Below, piece after piece: positions 18,216 through 26,819 of a stretch of 64,000 nucleotides of DNA. A program made the position numbers and the translations under genes. The stretch comes from Methylocystis hirsuta (GTDB lineage: Bacteria; Pseudomonadota; Alphaproteobacteria; Rhizobiales; Beijerinckiaceae): contig NZ_QWDD01000001.1 in NCBI RefSeq assembly GCF_003722355.1, positions 62,001 through 126,000 of the forward strand, given 5' to 3'. Positions within the stretch are counted from its first letter, which is position 1. The number at the start of each line of letters is the position of its first letter. The notes beneath the pieces were generated by a model. That model saw only the letters and a program-made list of their open reading frames with translations, made no database searches and was not told where the DNA came from.

Positions 18216-18794
18216 TTATCGTTCCATCGCCTTTTCGATCTCGGGAATGAGCGTCGTCGCGACGGCGGACGGCGTTAAGGGCCCGACGAATTTATAGGCG
18301 ATGGTTCCGTCGCCCTTGATCACGAAAGTCTCGGGCACGCCGTAGACGCCGAAATCGATCGCCGTGCGGCCGGCCGGATCGACGCCAACGCGGGCGAAAG
18401 GATTGCCGCCCTCTTCGAGGAAGGCCAACGCCTTCGCCCTCTCGTCCTTATAGGACAGGCCGTAAAGCTCGACGCCTTTCGCCTTGAGCGCCTCATCGGC
18501 TGAGATCGCCATCAGCACGGCGTGCTCCTGCCGGCAGGGTCCGCACCAGCTCGCGAAGACATTGACGAGGCTCACGTGACCCTTGCGCAAATCTCCGGTC
18601 GAGAGACCGGGAACGCCGGCCAGTCCTTCAAGCGCCGGCAGATCGAAAGCCGGCGCCGGCTTGCCGATCAGCGCCGAAGGGATGCGCGACGCGTCGCCGG
18701 AGAAGAGCCGCACCAGGAAGACCAGCGCCAGCAGCGCGAAGAGCGCCAGCGGCAGAAAGCGCAGCGCCGAGCGCGGCGCGACGGCCTCGCTCAC
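18216..18794 (-). CDS. ccmG: Thiol:disulfide interchange protein CcmG/DsbE
   Basis: 192 residues. An N-terminal membrane anchor (LALFALLALVFLVRLF, ~12-30) is followed by a thioredoxin-like periplasmic domain with the active site FASWCGPCRQEH (~82-93). CcmG reduces the apocytochrome c or the CcmH/HMA relay so heme can be attached during cytochrome c maturation. Translation starts at GTG 18794, which overlaps the TGA stop of ccmD (GTGA), so the two are coupled. Last of three ccm genes in this cluster. Confidence 0.92.
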   Translation of the reverse strand: MSEAVAPRSALRFLPLALFALLALVFLVRLFSGDASRIPSALIGKPAPAFDLPALEGLAGVPGLSTGDLRKGHVSLVNVFASWCGPCRQEHAVLMAISADEALKAKGVELYGLSYKDERAKALAFLEEGGNPFARVGVDPAGRTAIDFGVYGVPETFVIKGDGTIAYKFVGPLTPSAVATTLIPEIEKAMER

Positions 18795-18949
18795 GCGCCC
18801 TCTCCTTCATCGCGCGCGCCAGCCGCGCCGAAGCGCGCCAGCGCCGAGCGCAGTCGGCGATAGTCGAGGACGATGCGCAAGGTCACGAGGCCGAGCGTCG
18901 CGGCCGTCACGCCATAGGCGGCGGCGATGTAAAACCAATGGCCGCTCAT
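18791..18949 (-). CDS. ccmD: Heme exporter protein CcmD
   Basis: A 52-residue gene easily missed by size cut-offs. The product begins MSGHWFYIAAAYGVTA, has one membrane helix (~residues 6-26) and a basic helical tail (LRIVLDYRRLRSAL), exactly the CcmD pattern. CcmD binds CcmC/CcmE and helps release holo-CcmE from the CcmABC complex. Its ATG overlaps the ccmC stop (ATGA) and its stop overlaps the ccmG start. Confidence 0.9.
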   Translation of the reverse strand: MSGHWFYIAAAYGVTAATLGLVTLRIVLDYRRLRSALARFGAAGARDEGEGA

Positions 18950-19710
18950 TCCGCCGCCTCCATGCTCTCATTGCCGGAAATTTCGCCGGCGCGGACGGCT
19001 TGCATCGAGAGACGCGCGAGGCGCCGGCGCAGGATTTCGTTGCGGATCGCCATGATATGCAGCGTCAAAAACAGCAGCGTCGCGGCGAGCGCCATGACGA
19101 TGAGCGGCCACAGCATCGATCCGGAGATCGCCGGTCCGTCAATGCGAAACACCGAGGCTGGCTGGTGCAAGGTGTTCCACCAATCGACCGAATATTTGAT
19201 GATCGGGATGTCGATGGCGCCGACGAGCGTCATGATCGCCGCGATGCGCGCGCCGCGCGGCGTGTCGTCCATCGTCTGCCTTACGGCGATGAGACCGAGA
19301 TAGAGAAGAAAAAGAACCAGCATCGAGGTGAGGCGCGCGTCCCACACCCAGAACGTCCCCCACATCGGCTTGCCCCAAAGCGAGCCCGTGACGAGACAGA
19401 TGAAGGTGAAGGCGGCGCCGAGATTGGCGGCGGTTTTCTGCGCTGCGTCGGCGAGGGGATGACGCCACACCAGAACGCCGAGCGACGCCGAGGTCATCAC
19501 GACATAGGCGAAGATGGCAAGCCAGGCGGACGGAACATGGATGTACATGATCCGGACGGTTTCGCCCTGCTGATAATCGGGCGGCGCCGTGAAGGCGCCA
19601 TAGAGCCCGATCGCCAGCAGAAACGCCGTGGCGCTTGAGAGCCAAGGCAACGCGCGTTCCGCAAAACGCAGAAAGCGCGTTGGATTAGCGTAAGTGGACA
19701 GAAAGCTCAT
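18946..19710 (-). CDS. ccmC: Heme ABC transporter permease CcmC
   Basis: 254 residues, six membrane helices. The family's Trp-rich heme-handling motif is seen as WGTFWVWDARLTSMLVLF (~residues 115-135, in a periplasmic loop), flanked by two His-containing segments (YIHVPSAWLA, ~55, and NTLHQPAS, ~180) that ligate heme. CcmC loads heme onto CcmE. ccmA and ccmB, which often precede ccmC, are not in this cluster: the next gene upstream is ctpA's 3' end. Confidence 0.93.
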   Translation of the reverse strand: MSFLSTYANPTRFLRFAERALPWLSSATAFLLAIGLYGAFTAPPDYQQGETVRIMYIHVPSAWLAIFAYVVMTSASLGVLVWRHPLADAAQKTAANLGAAFTFICLVTGSLWGKPMWGTFWVWDARLTSMLVLFLLYLGLIAVRQTMDDTPRGARIAAIMTLVGAIDIPIIKYSVDWWNTLHQPASVFRIDGPAISGSMLWPLIVMALAATLLFLTLHIMAIRNEILRRRLARLSMQAVRAGEISGNESMEAAE

Positions 19711-19759
19711 CGACCGCCGGAAACTCCCGCCGACCGTCTAAGCCCCACGGCCGTCACCG

Positions 19760-21124
19760 TCAATTCGCGGCCTTGGACGGCGGCTTGGTCGTGTCCTTGG
19801 CGACTTCCTTCGACTGTTCGGCGAGGATTTGCGCCCTCGGCTTGCCGTGCAGAAGTTCCACCGCCGCGTTGAGCTGCTTGTCCTTGGCCTCATCCGGCGG
19901 GACATAGGCCTGCGAGCCGGTCTTTTCCTCGTCGCCAGTCTTGAGATGGCCCTTCAGCGACGCTTCGCCCTTGGTGTCGTCCTTGCCTTTGAGCTCGTCC
20001 GGCACGTCCTGCAGGATGATCATGTCGGGATCGATGCCCTTGGCCTGAATCGTGCGGCCGGACGGCGTGTAATAGCGCGCCGTCGTCAGTCGCAGCGCGC
20101 CGCTGGAGCCGCCCAGCGGGATAATCGTCTGCACCGAGCCCTTGCCGAAGGAGCGCGTCCCGATCAGCGTCGCGCGCTTGTGATCCTGCAAAGCGCCGGC
20201 GACGATTTCGGACGCCGAGGCCGAACCGCCGTTGATCAGCACGACGACGGGCTTGCCCTTCGACAGATCGCCGGAGCCGCGGGCGTTGTAGCGCTGGGTT
20301 TCATCGGCGTTGCGGCCGCGCGTCGACACGATCTCGCCCTTGTCGATGAAGGAATTGACGACCTGGATGGACTGGTCCAGCAAGCCGCCCGGATTGTTGC
20401 GCAGATCGAGGATGTAGCCCTTGAACTTGTCCGCCGGGATCTCCTGCTGCGCCTTGGCCATGGCGGTGCGCAGGCCTTCCGCAGTCTCCTCGTTGAACTG
20501 CGAAATGCGGACATAGGCGATGTCGTCGCCCTGTTTGCGCGAACGCACGGATTTGATGTGGATCTCGGCGCGGACCAGTTTGACCTCGACCTTGTCCTTG
20601 TTCTTGCCGCGGAACAGCGTCAGCTTGACGGGCGTATTGATCGCGCCGCGCATTTTGTCGACGGCCTGATTGAGGGTCATGCCCTGCACGGTCTCGTCGT
20701 CGATGGCGCCGATGAGATCGCCGGACATGATCCCGGCGCGCGACGCGGGCGTGTCGTCGATCGGCGTGACGACCTTCACGAGCCCGTCTTCCTGGGTGAC
20801 CTCGATGCCCAAGCCGCCGAACTTGCCCTCGGTCTGCGTCCGCATATCCTTGAAGGCCTTGGCGTCTAGGTAGCTCGAATGCGGATCGAGCGAGGTCAGC
20901 ATGCCGTTGATGGCGTTTTCGACGAGCTTCTGCTCGTCGGGCTTCTCGACATAGTCGGCGCGCACCTTGTCGAACACGTCGCCGAACAGGCTGAGATTCT
21001 TATAGGTGTCGGCGGAAGCGGCTTGAGCCGGAGCGCCAATGACGGCGCGCGCCTGCTGGCCAAGCGTGGCGCATCCCGCTCCAATAGCAATTCCTGTGGC
21101 GATAAGGGCTGTTTTGCGAATCAT
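19760..21124 (-). CDS. ctpA: S41-family C-terminal processing peptidase
   Basis: 454 residues. Signal-like N-terminus (MIRKTALIATGIAIGAG), PDZ domain (~residues 75-160, with GGLGIEVTQEDGLV and AGIMSGDLI), then the S41 protease core with the catalytic Ser in GGSASASEIVAG (~310) and Lys in TRSFGKGSVQT (~335). Cuts C-termini of periplasmic or membrane substrates. A Pro/Lys-rich tail follows. ATG 21124 has GGAAGG about seven bases upstream, and its ATG overlaps the envC stop (ATGA), giving translational coupling. The envC-ctpA order is common in alphaproteobacteria. Confidence 0.92.
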   Translation of the reverse strand: MIRKTALIATGIAIGAGCATLGQQARAVIGAPAQAASADTYKNLSLFGDVFDKVRADYVEKPDEQKLVENAINGMLTSLDPHSSYLDAKAFKDMRTQTEGKFGGLGIEVTQEDGLVKVVTPIDDTPASRAGIMSGDLIGAIDDETVQGMTLNQAVDKMRGAINTPVKLTLFRGKNKDKVEVKLVRAEIHIKSVRSRKQGDDIAYVRISQFNEETAEGLRTAMAKAQQEIPADKFKGYILDLRNNPGGLLDQSIQVVNSFIDKGEIVSTRGRNADETQRYNARGSGDLSKGKPVVVLINGGSASASEIVAGALQDHKRATLIGTRSFGKGSVQTIIPLGGSSGALRLTTARYYTPSGRTIQAKGIDPDMIILQDVPDELKGKDDTKGEASLKGHLKTGDEEKTGSQAYVPPDEAKDKQLNAAVELLHGKPRAQILAEQSKEVAKDTTKPPSKAAN

Positions 21125-22473
21125 CCGCCGACCTTCCGACTGTCTGACTTTGCCCACCATGGGCCCGAGTCGATTGACGCTCCGTCCTTGCGGAACTCAA
21201 CATAAAGTATGGGTTGTTTCGCGCCGATTGCGATGGTCGCCGCGGTTTGCGCGGCTCCGTCTCCCATGCTGGCAACCGGCTCACCTGCGAGAACGAACTG
21301 TCCCACGTTCACATTGGTGCGACTCATGCCGGCCAGGACCACATAATAGCCGCCGCCGGCATTAATGATCAAGAGTTGTCCATAACTTCGGTAAGGCCCT
21401 GAAAAAGCGATCCATCCATCGCAAGGGGCGATAACGACGCCGTTTTCGCGCGCCGCGATCGACAGGCCCTTCTCCTTGCCCCCAGAACCGTCGGGCGCGC
21501 CGAAACGCCGCACCACCGGTCCCGCGGCCGGCGCCGGCAGCCGGCCTTTAAGATCGATGAAGGCGACGGCGGGCGCAAGCCGCGCCGGATCCTTGAACGG
21601 CGCGGACAACGCTTTGAGCCGCTCTCGCTCGGAAAGCGTCGCTTGAGCTTTGGCGCGCTCGTCGTCGGCCTTGCGCGCCGCCTCCGCCGCGCGCCGCGCC
21701 GCCGCGCTGTCCGCCTCCATGCGCGCGATCAGATCCTTAAGGCTTGTGGCGCGCTGCGCCAGCGTGCGCGCGCGCTCCGTCTCCGCCTGCAAGGCGCTCT
21801 GCGCAGAGGAAAGCGCGTCCTGACGCTCGGCGATCATCGGCGCGAGCCTTTCGCGCTGAGCGCTGAGACTCGCTTGCTGCTCCGCGAGGCGCTCGCGCTC
21901 ACGCCGAACGCCATCGCGCACCTGCTCGAGTTCCGAAAGATCATGCTGTAGCTGGCGCGCTTCGGCGCGCATTTGCGGCAACAGGGCGCCGAGCGCGAGC
22001 GATGCTCGGACGGCCTCGAGAATCTCGTTGGGGCGCGCGATCAGCGCCGGTGGCGGCTTACGGCCCATCCGTTGCAAGACCGTAAGAATCTCCATGATCA
22101 ATCCGCGGCGGCTCTCGAGCGAAGCGACGATCTTGCCCTCGTTCTCGGTAAGCGTCGAAAGCCGCTCTTCGATTTCAGCCGCGCGCCCTTCCGTCTCCTG
22201 CAGCCGCAGCGTCGATTCGATGAGCGCGCCATTCAGCCTTTCGCGCGCGGCGGCGTGATCGACAAGCTGCTCTTCGAGTCGACGCGCGCGCTCCTGTGCG
22301 GCGCCCATCGTATCTTCGACGCCGCGCAATTCTTGTTGCTTTGACGAGATGTCCTTCGCGTCCGGACCCTGCTGTTCGGCATGCGCGGAAAATGCGACAG
22401 AAATCGCAAAGAGCGCCGCAGAGATGAGCCCGCGCTCGGTGGCTTCGTTACCCGCCATGCTCGAAACGCTCAT
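21121..22473 (-). CDS. EnvC-like murein hydrolase activator with degenerate LytM domain
   Basis: About 450 residues. Signal peptide (ISAALFAISVAFSAHA), a long coiled coil (~40-275, rich in Glu/Arg/Gln/Ala) and a C-terminal LytM/M23 fold (~330-440). The zinc ligands of active M23 peptidases are missing: the HxGxD position reads EKGLSI and the HxH position reads VVLAGM. That is the situation in E. coli EnvC, which activates division amidases rather than cutting peptidoglycan. The start is uncertain (ATG 22473 or 22458); both overlap the 3' end of glgX-malQ, while the longest frame (22578) would extend deep into it. Coupled to ctpA by an ATGA overlap. Confidence 0.85.
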   Translation of the reverse strand: MSVSSMAGNEATERGLISAALFAISVAFSAHAEQQGPDAKDISSKQQELRGVEDTMGAAQERARRLEEQLVDHAAARERLNGALIESTLRLQETEGRAAEIEERLSTLTENEGKIVASLESRRGLIMEILTVLQRMGRKPPPALIARPNEILEAVRASLALGALLPQMRAEARQLQHDLSELEQVRDGVRRERERLAEQQASLSAQRERLAPMIAERQDALSSAQSALQAETERARTLAQRATSLKDLIARMEADSAAARRAAEAARKADDERAKAQATLSERERLKALSAPFKDPARLAPAVAFIDLKGRLPAPAAGPVVRRFGAPDGSGGKEKGLSIAARENGVVIAPCDGWIAFSGPYRSYGQLLIINAGGGYYVVLAGMSRTNVNVGQFVLAGEPVASMGDGAAQTAATIAIGAKQPILYVEFRKDGASIDSGPWWAKSDSRKVGG

Positions 22474-25400
22474 GTCCGTCCGCGGCATCAATTTCGCCCG
22501 GAGGCCGATATGCGCCGGGAATCGCGTCCACATTGCGGCAAAGCCCGGCGAGGATCGCGCGGGCGCGGCGCGAATCAACGAGCGCGTTGATCGATTCTGG
22601 CAGCCTGCGACGCCAGTTCAAGCGTTCGCGATCGGTGCCGGGCAAATTGATCGCAAGCGTTTCCCCTGCAAGGTCATCGAGTTGCGCCATGGCGAGCAAG
22701 GACGGCGTGCGCGCGATGAACGCATGAAGCGCCAACGCCAATGCGTCGTCGAAGGCGTCCGACGAGTGATGCGAATCGTCGATGAGCGTCTGCGCGCGCA
22801 ACGCATCGAGCAGCGCATCCTTTTCCGCGCGGCGCGCGGCGCGGGCGGCTTCGACGGCAGCGGGCGCGATCAGCCCCAGCGCTTGCTTCTCGGCGACGTC
22901 CGCCGCCGCCCACCAGCCTTCGAGCGTCGGCAAATCATGCGTCGAAACGCAGGCCATGGCTTTCCTGGGATAGAACGCCGGCGGCGCGAAGCCCTCGCCC
23001 GAACGTTCGAACCATAGAACCCGGTAGCTCAGCACGTCGACGCGCGCGATGCGCTCGCGGAAGCCCCACGGCGCCGTGCCGAGATCTTCGCCGACGACGA
23101 CGCATTGGGCGCGTCGGCTTTCGAGCGCAAGTTGCCCCAGCAAGGTCTCGAACGGATAGCTGAGATAGGCGCCGGCCGCAGGCTTTTCGCCGTCCGGGAT
23201 GACGAAAAGCCGCGCCAGGCCCATGACGTGATCGATGCGCAGCGCGCCCGCATGGCGCATATTCGCGCGCAGCAGCTCCGCGAAATCGGCGCCGCCGCTT
23301 TTCTCCATGTCGATCGGATTTGGCGGCGGCAAGCCCCAATTCTGGCCCTCCCGACTGAAGGCGTCGGGCGGCGCGCCGATCGAGAAGCCGCCCACGAAAC
23401 TTGCCGCGCGGCTCCAGCACTCGGCGCCGTCGGGCGCCGCGCCAATGGCGAGGTCGCGGCAGAAGCCGAGCGACAGTCCCGCTGTGCGCGCATCCTGCGC
23501 CGCATGCGCAAATTGCGCGTCGGCGAGCCATTGCAGAAACTGGTGGAATTGGACGCGCGTCGCATGTTCGCGCGCGAAGGCGGTGAGCGCCGCAACGCGC
23601 GCCTCTCGCAGCTCTTGTGGCCACATCAGCCAGCTTTGGCCGTTGCGCGCCTCGCCGACCGCCTCGAAGACGCAGAAACGCGCGAGCGCCGTCCCGCCTT
23701 GGTCGATGAAGCGTTGAAACGATGCGGCGGGCGCGGCGTCAGGCTGGCGGCGCGAGAGATCAAGGAAGACGGCGAAGGCGCGTTCGAGCGCCGCCATCTT
23801 CAGCGCATGAACGCCGGGATAATCGACATCCGCGGCGACGCTGAGAGCCGCCGCGGTCTTCTCGTCGAAATCAATCGGCGCGCCGAGCATGCGCCCCTGC
23901 TCAGCCACATCGATATAGAGTGGATCGACGAAACGCCGGTCGGACGGATAATACGGACTGACGCGCGTGCGGTCTTGCGCAAACAAGGCGTGCAGCGGAT
24001 TGATCGCGATGAGCGCGGCCCCGGCTTTGGCGCCAGCGCGCGCGAGCGCCGCGAGAGTGGAAAAGTCGCCGATTCCCTGATCGCCATCGCGGCGCATGGA
24101 ATAAAGCTGCGCGGAGAGGCCAAATTCGCGTCGCGCGTCGTGAGGCAGATAGCAGCCCGGCGGCGCGACCGTGAGCGCACAGTCTTTGCCGTTGTCTAGC
24201 GAAAGATGATGACGACCGGTCGGAAGCGGCGGCAGCCGCGCCTCGACGCCCTCGCAGCGCCGGCCATCCAGTCCGCGCCATGTGACCGACGTGGCGTTCT
24301 CCGCGCGCAGCGCGACGCGCGAACGGCTTCCGTCTTCTTGCGTAACGACGATCCAACCTGGCGTGCGGCCGTTGCGTGCGGCGAGCCGAAGGGTGAAGGA
24401 CTTGCCTTCCTGTGCCGACAGACTCGTTGGTGGCGCGCGTCTGTCGCGGTCGTCTGAAAGACGCGCGAGACTCTCGCGCGCGTCATCGAGCGTCCGCGCC
24501 GGAAACCCGAGCTGCGCGAGCAGCGCGCAGACTGTCTCGCGGGGAACGTCATGCAGCGCGCCATCAACGTCGCGCCATTGTCTTTCGACGCCAGCCGCCT
24601 CGGCGAGGCTCGAGAGGATTGCCTCCGATGCTGGCGCAGACGACCGGCGCCGTGCGCGCCTTTCCTCGACGAGAAGCGCGACAGAGCGCGGCGTCATGCG
24701 GAGGATTTCTTCAATGTCTTCGCTCGCGCCGTCCTTCGCCGAATTGAACGCCAATGTCCAACCGTGATTGTCGCGAGCGGGCGGCGGGCGCAGGACGATT
24801 TCGTCTCCGCCGCGATGCAGGATCACGATTACGCGATCGCCTTCAGCATAGAGCGCGACGACAAGCGTTTGCGCCTCGTCGTTGCGCCAGTCGTCTTCGC
24901 GCATCGGCGCGCCGTCAGGACGCAGCCATTCGACGTCGGGGATTAGCGAAGCATCATGCGGCGCGCCGTCGAGAAAGCGGTCTTCGCGCAAGGCTGCATG
25001 ACGCTTACGCAGCGCGATGAGCTTCGCCGTCGTCTCGATCAGTTCTTCGTCGGCGCGCGCCCAATCAATCCAGGTGAGGGCGTTGTCCTGCGCATAAGCG
25101 TTGTTGTTGCCGGACTGCGTCTGACCCAGTTCCGAACCCATGGCGAGCATCGGCGTTCCGCGAGAGAAAAGGAGCGTGGCGAGCAGATTGCGCGCATCCC
25201 GCGCACGCGCCGCACGGATCGCGGCGTCTTCGCTCTCGCCTTCGACGCCATTGTTCCAGGAAAGATTGTGGTTGGCGCCATCGCGGTTCTCTTCGCCATT
25301 CGCCTCATTATGCTTATGCGCGTAAGAAACGAGATCGCGCAAATCGAAGCCGTCATGCGCCGTAATGAAATTGACGCTGCGCGATGGGCGCCTGCGCGCA

Positions 25401-26665
25401 AACACGTCCTGCGAGCCGGAAAAGCGCGTCGCGAGCTCGGCGACGCCGCAGGAGTCTCCGCGCCAGAAGCCGCGCGCGCCGTCGCGATAGCGATCATTCC
25501 ATTCGGCGAAAGGCTCGGGAAAATCGCCGAGCCGATAGCCGCCTGGGCCCATGTCCCAGGGTTCGGCGATGAGCTTTAAATTTCGCAGCACGGGGTCTTG
25601 CAGGATCGCGGAAAGCAACGGCGCGTCGCGATCGAACCCCGAGGGGCGACGCGCAAGCGCCGTCGCCAGATCGAAGCGAAAGCCGTCGACGCCGCCATAG
25701 AGCGCCCAGGCGCGCAGCGCATCCATGATGAGCCGCACGACAGGCGCGCGATCGCAGGCGAGAACATTGCCGCAGCTCGAGTCGTTGACGTAACGCGAGC
25801 GGTCGTCGGCGAGCCGGTAATAGCTGGCGTTATCCAATCCTCGGAACGAGATTGTCGGGCCGAATTCGTCGCTTTCGCCGGTATGGTTGAACACGACGTC
25901 GAGAATGACTTCGAACCCAGCGTCGTGGAGCCTGGCGATCGCTTCGCGAACTTCGCGCCAGCCGCCCGGCGCAAGACGCGAGTCGGGCGCCGTCATGGCG
26001 ATAGGATTATAGCCCCAGTAATTGGAGAGCCCGAGCGGCGGGAGGTGGCGCTCGTCGATCCACGCCGCGCAGGGCAGAAGCTCCAGCGTCGTCACGCCGA
26101 GCCGCTTCAGATGCGCGATTCCCACGTCATGCGCGAGACCGGCGAAAGTGCCGCGCAGATGTTGCGGGATGTCGGGATGAGCGGCGGTGAACCCCTTGAC
26201 GTGAAGCTCGTAGATGATCGTATCGCGCCAGGGATGCTTTGGCCGCGGCGACTCCGCAGGGACTGGCTTCGTGACGATCGCTTTCGGCACATGCGCGGCG
26301 CTGTCGGCGCGCGCCGTCTCGCCATAGGCGAAAAGCGAAGGATGCAGCGTGAAGGCGCGATCGAGCGCCAGCGCGTAAGGATCGACGAGAAGTTTCGCCG
26401 GATTGAAGCGATCGCCGGCGTTCGGCGCGTCGGGTCCGTGAGCGCGAAAGCCATAGCGCTGGCCTTCTTTGAGGCCCTCGATATAGCCATGAAAAACGTC
26501 GCCGCTGCGCACGGGCAATTTTATACGGGCGATCTCTTCGTCGGCGTCATCGAAGAGACAAATCTCGATCGCCTCGGCGTGAGCGGAAAACACCGCGACA
26601 TTCGCGCCGCTCGCATCCGGCGTGACGCCAAGCGGCTCCGGCGCGCCATCGGCGAGGCTGCTCAT
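22448..26665 (-). CDS. Glycogen debranching enzyme GlgX fused to 4-alpha-glucanotransferase MalQ
   Basis: A single uninterrupted 1405-codon frame. Residues ~1-660 are GlgX: an N-terminal carbohydrate-binding fold (VTPDASGANVAVFSAHAE) and a GH13 core with VILDVVFNHTGE (~235), the nucleophile in GFRFDLATA (~328), acid/base in LIAEPWD (~363) and TAHDGFDL (~437). From ~665 on comes MalQ (GH77): SPYYPSDRRF (~900), LRIDHVMGL (~1142), VVGEDLGT (~1190) and STHDLPTLEGW (~1240). Debranching and glucanotransfer in one chain would remove short branches and recycle the maltooligosaccharides for phosphorolysis. ATG 26665 has GGGAGGGG upstream, inside a repeat. The 3' end overlaps envC. Confidence 0.93.
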   Translation of the reverse strand: MSSLADGAPEPLGVTPDASGANVAVFSAHAEAIEICLFDDADEEIARIKLPVRSGDVFHGYIEGLKEGQRYGFRAHGPDAPNAGDRFNPAKLLVDPYALALDRAFTLHPSLFAYGETARADSAAHVPKAIVTKPVPAESPRPKHPWRDTIIYELHVKGFTAAHPDIPQHLRGTFAGLAHDVGIAHLKRLGVTTLELLPCAAWIDERHLPPLGLSNYWGYNPIAMTAPDSRLAPGGWREVREAIARLHDAGFEVILDVVFNHTGESDEFGPTISFRGLDNASYYRLADDRSRYVNDSSCGNVLACDRAPVVRLIMDALRAWALYGGVDGFRFDLATALARRPSGFDRDAPLLSAILQDPVLRNLKLIAEPWDMGPGGYRLGDFPEPFAEWNDRYRDGARGFWRGDSCGVAELATRFSGSQDVFARRRPSRSVNFITAHDGFDLRDLVSYAHKHNEANGEENRDGANHNLSWNNGVEGESEDAAIRAARARDARNLLATLLFSRGTPMLAMGSELGQTQSGNNNAYAQDNALTWIDWARADEELIETTAKLIALRKRHAALREDRFLDGAPHDASLIPDVEWLRPDGAPMREDDWRNDEAQTLVVALYAEGDRVIVILHRGGDEIVLRPPPARDNHGWTLAFNSAKDGASEDIEEILRMTPRSVALLVEERRARRRSSAPASEAILSSLAEAAGVERQWRDVDGALHDVPRETVCALLAQLGFPARTLDDARESLARLSDDRDRRAPPTSLSAQEGKSFTLRLAARNGRTPGWIVVTQEDGSRSRVALRAENATSVTWRGLDGRRCEGVEARLPPLPTGRHHLSLDNGKDCALTVAPPGCYLPHDARREFGLSAQLYSMRRDGDQGIGDFSTLAALARAGAKAGAALIAINPLHALFAQDRTRVSPYYPSDRRFVDPLYIDVAEQGRMLGAPIDFDEKTAAALSVAADVDYPGVHALKMAALERAFAVFLDLSRRQPDAAPAASFQRFIDQGGTALARFCVFEAVGEARNGQSWLMWPQELREARVAALTAFAREHATRVQFHQFLQWLADAQFAHAAQDARTAGLSLGFCRDLAIGAAPDGAECWSRAASFVGGFSIGAPPDAFSREGQNWGLPPPNPIDMEKSGGADFAELLRANMRHAGALRIDHVMGLARLFVIPDGEKPAAGAYLSYPFETLLGQLALESRRAQCVVVGEDLGTAPWGFRERIARVDVLSYRVLWFERSGEGFAPPAFYPRKAMACVSTHDLPTLEGWWAAADVAEKQALGLIAPAAVEAARAARRAEKDALLDALRAQTLIDDSHHSSDAFDDALALALHAFIARTPSLLAMAQLDDLAGETLAINLPGTDRERLNWRRRLPESINALVDSRRARAILAGLCRNVDAIPGAYRPPGEIDAADGHERFEHGG

Positions 26666-26803
26666 GCCCCCTCCCCACCCCTCCCCCGCTGCGCTTCGCT
26701 TGCGGGAGAGGGAGGAAGACGCGGCCCATGTTGCACACCGTGCGCTACCCCGATCGTTGGGGTCCCCTCTCCCGCCAAAGCGGGGGAGGGACAGGGAGGG
26801 GGC
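26666..26803. repeat. REP-like inverted pair, family B (copy 2)
   Basis: Opposed modules with CTCCCCCGC...GCGGGAGAGGG and CCTCTCCCGCC...GGGGGAGGG stems. It separates glgA from glgX-malQ within the glycogen locus, and its GGGAGGGG edge supplies the apparent ribosome binding site of glgX-malQ. Confidence 0.7.
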
Positions 26804-26819
26804 TTTGTTGCCGAAACAG

